Positions 52,401 to 63,640 of a DNA stretch of 64,000 nucleotides are shown piece by piece (positions within the stretch are counted from its first letter, which is position 1; each line of letters opens with the position of its first letter). The position numbers were made by a program, and so were the translations under genes. Below the pieces are notes generated by a model. It did no database searches, was not told the origin of the DNA, and was given only the letters and a program-made list of their open reading frames with translations. Location: assembly GCA_047967505.1 (NCBI GenBank), contig CM106538.1; one strand, written 5' to 3'. This stretch comes from Dipteris shenzhenensis. Taxonomy: Eukaryota; Polypodiophyta; Polypodiopsida; Gleicheniales.

Positions 52401-52675
52401 TCAAAATCGAAAAATGGAAGCAAGGGGAGTCCTACACTTGTAGAGACCTTAACGTTGTTGCGAAAAACAATGAAATGGAAGTTTGGAAGAGGTGAATTTA
52501 ATTGGCCTTTTCCTTTCTTTGGTAATGATGGATGTGTCTTCTCTCTAATTACTAATTGATTGTTCTTGCAGGAGAAACTACTATGACAATTGAACCTACC
52601 ACAAAGAATGACACTAGTCAAGATGCAAGGGAAGGTGCTGCTACTTCCAAGGCAAAAAAATGCTTGCCTTCCTAG
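49415..52675 (+). pseudogene. Multi-exon gene with coiled coil and RING-like zinc site, lightly damaged
   Basis: Segment 1 (ATG 49415 to 49810) has a 30-residue unstructured lead and then a Lys/Glu/Ala-rich coiled coil. The frame changes before 49851. Segment 2 (49851-50216) carries a RING-like cluster: CYICTSCG, then LLPCKHAYHMYCFAQL, then CMDKQC, with an in-frame TAG at 50118 inside the cluster. Three introns then keep phase: 50217-51950, 52012-52116 and 52492-52571. Exons 51951-52011 (IPKKEMCAPKIAVVDEGPQN), 52117-52491 (SLNTTTVDGDLLDFLKNLRN, with a repeated Gly-Ser motif) and 52572-52675 end at TAG. The architecture suggests an E3-type or zinc-binding scaffold protein; function unknown. 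One frame change and one stop suggest recent decay, or an error in my exon model. Confidence 0.55.
50300..51770. repeat. GGTAGCTAC satellite with ~238-bp period, inside an intron
   Basis: Words such as GGTAGCTACCTCATGGTGGA, CATAGCTATGACTTGA and CCACATGGTGCATAGATAGC recur. The marker GACTTGA(T/C) plus GGTA(C)CTTCCA lies at 50719, 50957, 51195 and 51492, so two spacings are exactly 238 bp and the last is 297. It lies within the intron 50217-51950 of the RING-like gene. Confidence 0.85.
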
Positions 52676-52932
52676 TTGTTTCTGTCAGAAGCTAGTGTTG
52701 TAACAAAAAATCTCTATCAAAATACTATGGCTACTTTTGGCTTTGTAAAATCCCACTGACAATCATTTTCAATGGAATTTTGTGTTCTCAATGTCTTTTC
52801 TTCTAGCCCATTATCCAATAAAGTTGTCTTGTGCATTGTGATGTAGCACTTTGACATATGTTCCTTGTACTCCCTATCCCATACATCATGAATATGTAAC
52901 CTTGATTGTACAAGTAGTTGTAAAATAATGTC
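52676..52932. other. Intergenic spacer
   Basis: AT-rich, probably the 3' flank of the RING-like gene. No gene seen. Confidence 0.4.
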
Positions 52933-53470
52933 ATGTGTCCTTATACAGAGATTTATGTTATGGACTATTGCTGGAAATTGCCATGGGGAGGGAAGGGCAT
53001 GACAACGCTCCTAGATGCTTACAAGGACAATGGTTTTGGCTTGGACTTGCATCGTGCAGCCAGAGATGTATTGTGTGCCATAAAAGCTATAGCAGTAGGG
53101 TGTGATACACATGGTCATGAGAGGAAGGCAGGGATGCATATTTGCAAAGCAATGAACAAGAGGGGAGTGTTGAGGATTTCTCAAAAGGCACAGAGTTTTT
53201 TGCACCAGAATTTTCTTGGAAGTTGCCATGGGGACAGAGAGGCATGGTAGTGGTCCTAGACTCTTGCAAAGGATCAAGGTTTTGGCTTACACATGCTACG
53301 TGAATGCGGGGATGTACTCAATGACATAAAAGCTATGGCTATTAGGTGTGATCCACCATGCACACGAGAGGGACACTGCTATATATCAGCCAAAGAATGA
53401 ACTTGAAACAATTATTGTGGATTCCCCAGAAATATCACCAAAGAGTAAACGAGAAGCAAGTGATTAGGAT
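52933..53470 (+). pseudogene. Two tandem copies of a WKLPWG domain, upstream of a phosphatase relic
   Basis: The first copy (52960-53200) reads CWKLPWGGKGMTTLLDAYKD, GFGLDLHRAARDVLCAIKAI. The second (53217-53400, with frame breaks) repeats it as SWKLPWGQRGMVVVLDSCKD, GDVLNDIKAMA. The domain is not one I can name. It may be the N-terminal part of the same gene as the phosphatase relic at 53601. Confidence 0.4.
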
Positions 53471-53600
53471 TCCCTACGAGGCACAGTTGTAGTTGTGGAA
53501 AGTAGACTTGTCATATCACGAATGCCGATGAAATTCAGGAGAAAAGTGTGGCAGCACTTGCTTCGCTCAAAAAGACTATTCACATTGCAGACCTAAAGTG

Positions 53601-54319
53601 CTAGTTCTGGATGTGAATGGTTTACTTTTTCTAGAGTACAGACAAATTTGGGGCATGAAGGAGAATGTTGATTTTAAGGAAACTACACTTAAATACAAGG
53701 TTCACCATGTAAAAGAGCAATTATGCACAAACCATGCCTTCACTTACATCATCTGATTTGATGTAGAGTAGTTTGTTTGTTCTCGCTCTAGCAATTTTAT
53801 TCTATGCTTATGGTCATCTTGCATGAAAAATAATATTCATCGAGCACTGGAAGATTGCTTTGAGAACTTGCATCCAAGTATTTAGACTGATATCCTATCA
53901 CAGGAGAATTGCATGGAGGCATCTTTCACACTCGCGCAAGTGCCTGCTGGCTTGGATCAAAAGAACCACAAGCCAGTCTTCATGAAACATGTGAAGGACT
54001 TGATTGTGAGGCATCCTGAGTGGAGAACATATGAGGTATTGCTAGTTGATGACACCAAGTACAAGAACATGCTAAATTCATCTGGTCAATGATTTGTCAG
54101 ACATCGCTCGACCCAATGGATGATGAGCAGGATCCTTTCTTCCTCACCAATGCTCTATTTCCATGGCTGCTTAAATGGAAAGAAGTTGAATATCCAAGAG
54201 CATATGTGTAGCAAAATATGCTATGTAATGAAAAGGATATGGAGTCCATGTATGTAATGAAGCATTGGCAGGACTCTGAGTCATGTTGCAATGTAACAAA
54301 AAAGCTTGCAATCTATTGA
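53601..54319 (+). pseudogene. FCP1/NIF-type (HAD) phosphatase relic
   Basis: NLI-interacting-factor-like phosphatases use an Asp-rich HAD active site. One frame from 53601 to 54092 carries the family's order: VLDVNGLLF (plant members have LDLNGLL here), CLWSSCMKNNIHRALE, HKPVFMKHVKDL and YEVLLVDDTKYKNMLN. It is broken by TGA 53754, TAG 53769 and TAG 53883. The tail continues in another frame from 54110 (DEQDPFLLTNALFPWLLKWK) to TGA 54317. The usual first Asp motif DxDxT is DVNGL, as in plant homologues with weak or altered activity. This is a pseudogene. Confidence 0.65.
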
Positions 54320-54339
54320 TACTTTTTGTAATTGCTTTT

Positions 54340-55140
54340 TGATACACCCTTCTAGGGACTATGTGATCCAAGGCAATTTTTGACTTATACATGAATAAAT
54401 GGTGCTTTTTTAGTGTTCTATCAACATGTAGTCTTTAATATTCTCTTGAAGAAAGTGTGTGTTGAATGGTTATGCACAACTAATTGAAAGATTGAGAATT
54501 CTAGAATCTTAGGATTGTTTTTGTACATCCTTTTTTTGGAAGGGGTTTGACTTAGACAATCAGTTAATTAGCTAATGGATACCATCATAATAGAGAGTTG
54601 AATTTATGCCAGGTGGTTGCTAGTGGTCTAGTTGTAGGTAGCTACCACAACAACAGAGAGCACAATGTTTACCATGTGGTAACTACCAACATAACAGGTG
54701 GTAGCTACCACCATACATAATTTTGATACAATCTAGGGACTATGTGGTCCAAGGCAATGTATTTCACTTATGCATGAATAAGTGGTGCTTTTTTAGTATT
54801 CTATCAGCATGTGGTATTTAATATTCTCTTGAAGAAGGTTTGTGTTACATGGTTATGTAGAACTAAGTGAAAGATTAGAGTCTTACGCTTGTTTGTGTAC
54901 ATGCTTTTTTTGGAAGGGGTTTGAGTTAGTCAATCTGTTAACTAGGTGAGCATAATTTTTGCCAGGTGGTAGCTACCACCACAACAGAGAGAACAATGTT
55001 TACCAGGTGGTAACTACCAACATAATCAGTGGTAGCTACCACCACACATAATTTTACCCAGGTGGTCAAGCCATAAAATAGCTGGTAGCTAGCATCATGA
55101 GAGAGATCACCTACTCTGGGGGAAATTGATAGCAACCACA
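54340..55140. repeat. ~378-bp tandem duplication with GGTGGTAGCTACCACC palindromes
   Basis: GGTGCTTTTTTAGT and TTTAATATTCTCTTGAAGAA occur near 54402 and 54780 in the same order. Each copy ends with GGTAGCTACCACC words; GGTGGTAGCTACCACC at 54965-54980 is a perfect 16-bp palindrome. No gene seen. Confidence 0.75.
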
Positions 55141-55466
55141 TACAATGACATTGCTCACAATATTAACCCTCTTCTTTGACACTAGGATAGCATGAGGGCA
55201 GCATGAGGCACCTTGACTCCATGCACCTAAATGTGGATGCCTCTTCATCACAAATGTGTAAACCTATTTTGCATTAAGTGCCCCATTTTCATATATTGAA
55301 AATGAGATCAAAGTCATGAAAAGAACCAAGCAAAATAGAGAATAGAATGTATTTCATTTAATGGAAGTTATCAAGAAAATAAGCGGTAGCCTACACTTGT
55401 TCCTATTTTTAAATCTCCGCTAACTTCACGGATTATATGATAGCATTGTATTACATGATGCTTGTT
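55141..55466. other. Spacer, no gene seen
   Basis: AT-rich, downstream of the copy D stop codon on the minus strand; probably its 3' flank. Confidence 0.4.
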
Positions 55467-57250
55467 CTACATATCAAATGGAATGCTATTATAAACAGCT
55501 TCATACACTTCAGAGGACAACACATATGTTCTCACACGTCCTTTCCACTCCATTGGAAACTTGATAGCTCTGACAAGGTGGGACTCAATGAAGACTTCAG
55601 GCTCCAACCTCAAAAGCCTGTACTCATATGGATTTCCTTGAGTTTGCTTGTACCAAAATTCCCTGACCACAAATGAGCCTTGACCACAAACATTCCCCCA
55701 TGCATCTTTAAGGGGAACATTTGTCTTTTCCTTCCCCTGTATGCATTTTAGAATATAGAAATCCACAAGCTCATCATTGTCAAGAGGAGCTATAACAGCA
55801 AAATTATCACCAACACAAAGTGCATCACTCAAGGCATCATGATGTCCTTCAAATGTTGGATCATTAGTTTTGTCCTCATCTTCAATGATATTCTCTGAGG
55901 GTTGTAGGGTAACATACTCCCAAAAGGGCACGTGTGATGTATTGAAACACCTCTTCCATTTTCCCTGTATGCACGCACTGCAAAAACACAAAAATTTCTT
56001 GCACCTTAAAGCTATTCCATTTGTTAAAGAATAGCCCGACACACAATGCAACTCACACAAATTAGGCACATCTTTACAATCCCAATTCTTGCTTCTATCC
56101 ACATCACCTTCCTTGATTTCCCAAAACACTCGGGTAACTGGTCAAGCCTTTGAGGGGTATGTGGCATCAGCCCCTTTGGACAATGTCTCTCTTAGAAATA
56201 ACACCACTTCCTTTGCACATTGGAGCTTTCCACCATTTGGCTTTAGCTGTCATGGGTGAGATGCCTTTTAAGAATAACCCCTATGCGATTGTGTTCACGC
56301 TTTCCATGTTATGAACCAAAAAAATTATGTGTCATTTTCATTCCTGTCATTGTGGCATATCGAGCAACGAAGTAAAAAGGCCTCTTTGCTTTGAACTATG
56401 AGGCTTCTCCATCTGACCACACCCAATGTTCATTGACCTGAATGCCTTGATCTTTTAGCCATTTATAATGGAGCATAAAGCAATGTTGAACAAAAAGAGT
56501 GTCATGCGTCCTATCATCGGATATATAAAAGTGATAGTATTTGTGGACAATGCCTACAATATGCACATACGTAATTTGGACAAAGATTGTAACTTGGTTG
56601 GAGTGCCAATGCATGGATTGGATCCTGTTTTGTTCTTTGAAAGTGTAGTTTTTTGCAAAATCCACGATAGATACCACCACTTCTTCGGGGAAGTGAACAA
56701 GACACTCCTTGAATTGCTATGCCTATCATCTATAGACAAAGTTATGATTTATAAACTTGTTCAAGTGGTTCTTAAACATTACCAAAAGCTCCCTGCATTG
56801 CATCTCTTTGAATGAAAGAACTTTTCTTTTTTTCTTTTTTCCATCAACTGTGGTTCCAACTTAGACATCCTCAAATATCTTTATGGACACTGTATGTGTA
56901 GTAAATGATTCCTCCCTTGGGCAACATGCCTTTTTTCCTACTCCACATGAAGAGCATTGTCCCATTAAGCACTTAAGGGCATGGTAGCTAGCACAGATTG
57001 CTTTTGGACATATTCCTAAAGTTATGCCAATGAAAGTTTTCACACGTGCATTGCAACTATCACCTGAACCACAAAATTTCACATCTGCATTTGCACTCTG
57101 GTCCATGCACACCAAAAGAGACCTGTTGTAAGTGGATTACAGCATCCTTCAAAAAAGACATCTGCACATGTGTGATGTAGCAACAAGTGTACCGATCCTT
57201 AAGCTTGCACACAAAGTAGGCTTTGACTTCTCAAAGGCCCTTTGGTGAAT
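55467..57250 (-). pseudogene. Transposase-like relic, copy D, C-terminal part (best preserved)
   Basis: Order on the minus strand: a CKL..DRYTCCYV segment (~57200), KCLMGQCSSCGVGK (56940-56975), VDFAKNYTFKEQNRIQSMHW (~56650), YHFYISDDRTHDTLFVQHCF (~56520), HWVWSDGEAS (56405) with FKAKRPFYFVARY, NFFGSxHGKREHN (~56300) with LKRHL, then one open frame of 220 codons to the stop at 55467. That frame holds DVDRSKNWDC, CFCSACIQGKWKRC, GDNFAVIAPLDNDELVDFYI and an aromatic-rich C-terminus. Conserved Asp residues in VDF, SDD and SDG and the invariant HGK segment suggest an RNase-H-fold nuclease; this is inference. Frame breaks upstream make it non-functional. Confidence 0.65.
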
Positions 57251-57289
57251 CTGTACCTTCGAGTGGCTCTACTTGAAGGCAAGAAAGAA

Positions 57290-59800
57290 CTCCACCTACA
57301 TTAAACATATTAGTTTGTTAGTACTAGTTAAACATATTAGAGAATACCTACCATTGTTCTATTAGTGGCAAGCAGTTGTAGTTGGGATGTACCACTATGC
57401 TAGTGCCTCCAACAAGCACACGAGTAGCTACAGTTCTATCATCCAAATTAAATATCTGCAACCTGAATTAAGTGCCATGTATTGAGTGAAAACACGTACT
57501 CAATCAATGTAGCTGATAAGTTTTTTTTTAAATAAGCGTTGAATCTTGAGTGCACCATGGTCCATGCACCGTGGTCCGTCCAATGATGTTTAATCTGATC
57601 ACCTTTGGAGATGTACAGATAAACCCTTTGGTCGCAAGCAGTTGTAGTTGGGAAGTACCACTATGCTAGTGCCTCCAACAAGCACACGAGTAGCTACAAT
57701 TTTATCATCCAAATTGAATATCTTTAACCTGAATTAAGTGCCACATATTGAGTGAAAACACATACTCAATCAATGTAGCTGATGAAAGCATCTTGTAAGT
57801 TATTTTTTTTAATAAGCATTGAATCTTGAGTGCACCATGGTCCATCCAATGATGTTTAATCTAGTCGCCTTTGGAGATGTACAAATAAACCCTTTGGTCA
57901 CCATACTTCAAAGCTAAATTTGTTCTTCATTACTAACTAAATTGTCTTTTTGGGTTATGGCTGTTGTCACTCAGTGGGGCAGCAAGTAGTAGCTTCCACT
58001 TGAATAATTTCCTCACTTAATGGTAGCAAGTGGTAGCTTCCACTAAAATAATTGCCTCGCTTAGTGATAGCAAGTGGTAGCTTCCACTCAAATAATCAAA
58101 GTACCTGATGAAAGCATCTCCAAATTTACATTTTTTAATAGGCTTTCATTCTTGAGCACAGCATGTTCCCTCTAATCATGATTAATATGGTCACCTTTGG
58201 AGATATATAGATAAACCCTTTGGTCACCACACTTCAAAGCTTGCCAACTAAATTGTATTCTTGAGTTAAGGCTATTCTCTCTGTGGCAACAAGTGGTGGC
58301 TTCCATTGAAAAAATTACCTCACTTAGTGGCAACAAGTGGTAGCTTCCAATAAAAGAATTGCCTACTACATGGTAGCTACCACGCAATCACACGGTAGCT
58401 ACCACATATGGATTCAATGGACTAGTAGCTCTCTTGGCATTATCAGTGGTAGCAACTGATAGCTACTGGTGGTAATTGGTAGCAAGTGCTACCAACAGCT
58501 GCGTTTTTGTTGCTCTAGCTTAGTGGCAGCAAGTGGTAGCAAGTGTTGCATTTCTATTGCTCTCGCTTAGTGGTAGCAAGTGGTAACTTGCACTCAAATA
58601 ATTGGCCACCACCCATGGTAATGGTAGCAATGGGTGCCTAATGACATCTATCATGCCAATTGGTGGTAGCAAGTGGTAGCTTCCTTTCAAATAATCAATG
58701 TACCTAATGAAAGCATCTCCAAATTTGCATTTTTAATAGGCTTTCATTCTTGAACACAGCATGTTCCCTCTAATCATGATTAATATCGTCACCTTTGGAG
58801 ATATATAGATAAACCCTTTGGTCACCACACTTCAAAGCTTGCCAACTAAATTGTATTCCTGAGTTAAGGCTATTCTCTCTGTGGCAACAAGTGGTGGCTT
58901 CCATTGAAAAAATTACCTCGCTTAGTGGTAGCAAGTGGTAGCTTCCACTAAAAGAATTGCCTACTACATGGTAGCTACCATGCAATCACACGATAGCTAC
59001 CACATATGGATTCAATGGACTGGTAGCTCTCTTGGCATTATCAGTGGTAGCAACTGATAGCTATTGGTGGTGATTAGTAGCAAGTGCTACCAACAGCTGC
59101 GTTTCTATTGCTCTAGCTTAGTGGCAGCAAGTGGTAGCAAGTGTTGCATTTCTATTGCTCCCGCTTAGTGGTAGCAAGTGGTAGCTTGCACTCAAATAAT
59201 TGGCCACCACCCATGGTAATGGTAGCAATGTGTGCCTAATGACAGCTATCATGCCAATTGGTGGTGGCTACTACTTGCCTACAGGAACAAGAGCACTCAT
59301 ACTTAACAGACATGGCAACTACTATAAAATTAGTTCTTAACCACGTACAAAGCTCCTACTTTATTATTGCTAATAGCACTCAGTAGCTAAGTGCCAGCAA
59401 TGGATGCCTAATGATAGTTACCAATTCGTTTAGTGGTGGCTATGATTTGGTACAACAATCACAAGACTCATAGTTAATAGATGTGGTAGCTAGTACTTAG
59501 TTATTACATAACCACCACTCTGCTCACTCCAACTTGAGTGCTACTGGTAGCACTTGGTAGCTAATCGCATCATTCAGTAAGTAGTCATAGCAATTCAGGC
59601 CATGGTAGCCATCATGTAGCTACCAAAAGGTAGAGCAATGATCATCTAACAACACAACAGTAATGAACATGTGCTTATTCATAGTAAGTCATAATGGTAG
59701 CTACCATGTAGCCAATGGTAGCTAACGTGTAGCTAATGAAATAGAACCTAAAACATCAACTTGTTCACAACATACCATAGAGAAGTAAGGAATGAGCTTA
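57290..59800. repeat. GGTAGC satellite region with 265-bp and ~598-bp tandem duplications
   Basis: AAGCAGTTGTAGTTGGGA starts at 57370 and 57635 (period 265). A larger unit with AGCATCTCCAAATTT, TGGTCACCACACTTCAAAGC and CATTATCAGTGGTAGCAACT repeats at ~58090-58687 and ~58688-59280 (period ~598). Throughout run GTGGTAGC, AAGTGGTAGCTTCCA and GGTAGCTACC words. It lies between the N- and C-terminal parts of copy D, where an intron or insertion is expected. Confidence 0.85.
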
Positions 59801-59840
59801 TGATTCTTAAAGGGATACAACCTGAAGGAATATCACCAAC

Positions 59841-60185
59841 CTGAGGCTGCTCAAGAAATGTTCTGGGTGTTTCCTACAAGTCTTTCTCCTTGTACGCTTT
59901 CAACAAACATCCTTCTCATTGGTCAAGACACATGTATTACTAGTCCAGAATGATAGCACTAACTCCTTCACGTCTTCTATAATTGCACCCTATATGCGTG
60001 GTTGTCATTCACACAAATGCAATGGTATCATCTCTTGACACATTCGAGATCTAGCAACATAGAAGTTCCTATGATGCACACCTAGAAGTCTTGACGCAAC
60101 CGCAATATTTGGCTTCCTAGCTTGGGCTTTGGTATTCATGACCATCATCATGCTCGCCCTCTTTAGAAACAACTCTTTAGAGTTG
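59841..60185 (-). pseudogene. Transposase-like relic, copy D, N-terminal part
   Basis: On the minus strand: KELFLKRASMMMVMNTKA, a helix-turn-helix-like segment with ASRLLGVHHRNFYVARSR, then EDVKELVLSFWTSNTCVLTN, a Lys/Arg-rich stretch and HPEHFLSSL, with a GT donor at 59840. The same arrangement occurs in copy A at 12.1-12.6 kb. The upper edge is cut by copia element 3, which starts near 60186. Three in-frame stops are present. Confidence 0.55.
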
Positions 60186-63087
60186 CATAATGTGCAGAGA
60201 GAAAATATGAGCATCAATGACTACCACGTGAAGGTGAAGAAGATTGTAGATGCACTTGCTTCTATTGGGTCGGCAGTGGAAGATGATGATTTAGTTTTTG
60301 TGACCTTGAATGGTCTAGGAAAGGATTATACACGATTCCGGACATCCATTGCCGTCCATGAAAATTTTCCTGATTTTGAGGAGTTGATTGCTCTTCTATT
60401 TTCTGAAGAGCAGAGAAATGGTGGTTCATCTTCTTCAAGAGGAACTTCAAAAGAAGCTGTCTTCTACTCAAATGCTGGAAGAGGTAGAGGCTGACATAGA
60501 GCAACCCAATTTGGAGGCTGTGGTAGAAATCATAATATGCAGCAAATTCAAGAAAGCCAGTCCTATGGAGGAGGACATGGTGACTTTAGAGGCAGGGGGA
60601 GCCAAAGAGGTCGTGGTGGATGGCAGCGAGTCCAAAATGCAAACAACAATGTTGAATGCTACCACTATGGTAAATGGTTAAAGACTGCTATAAAAAGCAG
60701 AATGACATCATGACTAGAAAATTGCAGCAAGGCAATTATGCATCCTCTAGTAGATAGGGTGATGACAGAAATGCACATCTATTTATGGTGTAGCACATGA
60801 CCAATTCTATGACAAGTGCAAAAGAAAGCAATGATGTGTGGTATGTTGACTCAGGTGCGTCAAACCACATGACAAGTTATGCAAAATGGATACAGGATGC
60901 AAGGAAAATGGAAAGACTAGGATTTGTGGAGACTGGTGATGATACTGCACATCCTATTGTGCAGATTGGTAAAATTCCTTTGTCTATGCAGGATGGAAAA
61001 AAGAAATACCTGTCTAATGTATTTCATGTCCCGAATGTCACCAAGAACCTGGTTTCTATTGGTCAAATGGTTGAGCAGGGCTTGCAAGTCAGATTTAATC
61101 CTCATGGATGCTTTGTTGAGGATATGAAAAATAAAGGTCGCTTGATAGCAAAAGGGAAGAAGAAGGGCAGGATGTTTATGTTGGATGCAGACATGCCTGA
61201 ATTGAGTGCAGCAATGTTTGCACATGGGACCAGTGTAGTTGTAGATATTGATATCTGGCATAAATGCATTAGTCATGTTAATGTACAGTGACTTAAATTA
61301 ATGCAGGCCCAAAATATTGTTGCAGGATTGCCTGCCCAAAATATTGTTATAGGATTGCCTAAGTTCAAGGTTGCAGAAATGCATAAGGTATGTGAAGCCT
61401 ATCAATTTGGAAAACAGGCAAGGAAACCATTTCCTAGACATGTTCAAGAGAGTAAGAGGCCATTGGAATTAATCCACTCTAATGTGTGGACTACTAAAGC
61501 TGTATCTATTAGAGGCTGTCATTATTTTATCACTTTTATTGATGACTACAGCAAAAAAGTTTGGATGTATTTTATGAAAAATAAAAGTGAAGTGTTTGGG
61601 CATTTCAAAGCTTTTAAAGCTATGGTTGAAAAAGAAACAAGCCTGCAAATAAAATGCCTAAGGTCAGACGGAGGGGGAGAGTACCTCTCAAATGAGTTTG
61701 CAAGTTTCCTGCAGGAGCATGCCATAAAGCAGCAGTATTCATGTAGTCATACCCCACAACAAAATGGACTTGCAAAAAGGAAAAATAGGCATATTGGAGA
61801 GGTATCTCGTGCCATGCTCAACGAAAAAGACCTGCTAGATTATTATTGGGATAAAGCAGTTGCTACAGCAGTGTACATAATGAATAGGACTCCCACTACA
61901 GCAATACATGGCATGACGCCAAAGGAGAGATATACTGGTAGGAAACCTGATATTTCTCATTTGAAAGTTTTTGGTAGCATTGCCTATGTTCATGTGCCAA
62001 ATGAGTTGAGATCCAAGTTGGATCCAAAAGCTGAGAAGTGCATCTTTATTGGTTATTCTCTGCATCAGAAAGGGTATAAATGCTATAACCCTTCTACTTG
62101 TAAGTTTATAGTGAGCAGAGATGTTGTTTTTGATGAGATGAGAAGTTGGTATAAACCAGTAAATGTGATTGATGATGTAGATGCACAAAATGGCTTGAAG
62201 CAAGCACCCAGAGCATGGTCTAACAAGTTAGGACAGTATCTGGTCACTATTGGCTTTCAAATTTCCAAGGCGGATTTCTCACTTTATGTGAGAAAAACAA
62301 AGAAAGGTATTATGCTATTTGTCATTTATGTTGATGATTTGATCATCACAAGTGATAGTGATGAAGATATCCTTCATGTGAAAATGCTATTAAAGCAGAA
62401 GTTTGAGATGAAGGATTTGGGAGAGCTGTGTTACTTCTTGGGCATTGAGGTGATTAGATCCACAAGTGGGATATGGCTCTTGCAGAGGCGGTATGGATTG
62501 GACATGCTGTCCAAATATGGGATAACAGGCTGTAAGCCTATTTCAGTTCCTTTGGAGCAGAACGTGAAGCTGAGCACAGATGCAAGTGAGCTTCTGAAAG
62601 ACCTACTATGCACAGACGCATAGTAGGAAGTTTGATTTATATGACTATTACCAGGCCAGATTTAAGCTATGTTGTTGGGTTAGTAAGTCAATTTATGCAA
62701 GCTCCAAGGAAACCGCATTTGGATGTGGCTAGACGCATACTGAGGTATGTGAAGTCCACATTGCAGTGTGGACTATTTTATGAGACTAAGGTTTAGATAC
62801 AGTTGCATGGATACACTGATGCTGATTGGGCTAGTAGTGTTTCTGATAGACAATCTACAAGTGGATATATGTTCTCTTTTGGGAGTGCTGTAGTCACTTG
62901 GAGCAACAAGAAACAACCTCCAGTTGCCTTCTCGAGCACAGAGGCTAAGTACAGGGGTGCAGCAATGGCTACATGTGAGGTAGCTTAGTTGCATAAGCTA
63001 CTTTATGATATGCATCAGCCTACAGATGGGCCAGTTTTCATTTATTGTGACAACATGAGTAGTATACACTTGGCAAATAACCCAATC
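60186..63087 (+). pseudogene. Ty1/copia element 3 (a different family), truncated and internally deleted
   Basis: It starts inside gag (SINDYHVKVKKIVDALASIG) and passes a Gly/Arg-rich tail with a TGA (60492) and a damaged zinc knuckle (CYHYGKW..DC, second Cys lost). Protease WYVDSGASNHMTS follows. Integrase has lost two of three acidic residues: IHSNVW instead of HSDVW, and GLAKRKN instead of GLAERKN. SDGGGEY is kept. At ~62187 integrase joins directly to late reverse transcriptase (NGLKQAPRAW), so roughly 200 codons are deleted. YVDD is kept. Frame change near 62600, TAG 62794, TAG 62986. RNase H (DADWASS, SSTEAKY, YCDNMSS) ends abruptly at 63087. The proteins differ clearly from elements 1 and 2. 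Confidence 0.9.
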
Positions 63088-63640
63088 AGTATCCATGCAA
63101 CCTTGGATGACTTCCTCTGTATTCTATCCCAAAATATCTTATACCTCTGCTATATCTCAATACTCTTTTGGCTACATTCCAGTGAGACTATTTTGGATTT
63201 ACCATAAACTGTGCTAGGGAGCTTACTGCATAACAGATATCTGGCCGTGTCATAGTCAGATATAGAAGAGATCCGATGAGCTATCGATAGTACCTGTCAT
63301 TGACTATAGGCTTTTTTGAATCTTTTGTAAGTTTCAAACTATGTTCCATGGGAGTGGTTGCAATCTTGCAATCTACCATACAAAACTTCTTCAAGAGACT
63401 ATCAGCATACTTTAGTTGACTCATGAAGGTGCTATCTTAATCCCTCATGAACTCAATTCCAAGATAATAGTGCATAAGTCCAAGATCTTTCATGTCAAAC
63501 TCTATAGATAAGTCTTGTTTTAGCTTTTTGATGAAGCTATCATTGCTTCTAGTCACAATCAGATCATCTACGTACAAAATTGCAATAGTAATGTCTTCCC
63601 CTTGAACTTTGTATTAGAATGAGTCTTTCCATAGTTTTTA
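63088..63640 (-). pseudogene. Copia fragment of the element 1/2 family, reversed
   Basis: The minus strand matches element 1 from ~9087 to ~9604: reverse transcriptase C-terminal part with YVDDLIVT, the DLGLMHYYLGIEF segment, MEHSLKL, and the start of RNase H. The match starts at GTATCCATGCAACCTTGGA (63088, reverse of GGTTGCATGGATAC) and fades near 63640. It meets element 3 head to head at 63087/63088 with no spacer. Confidence 0.85.
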
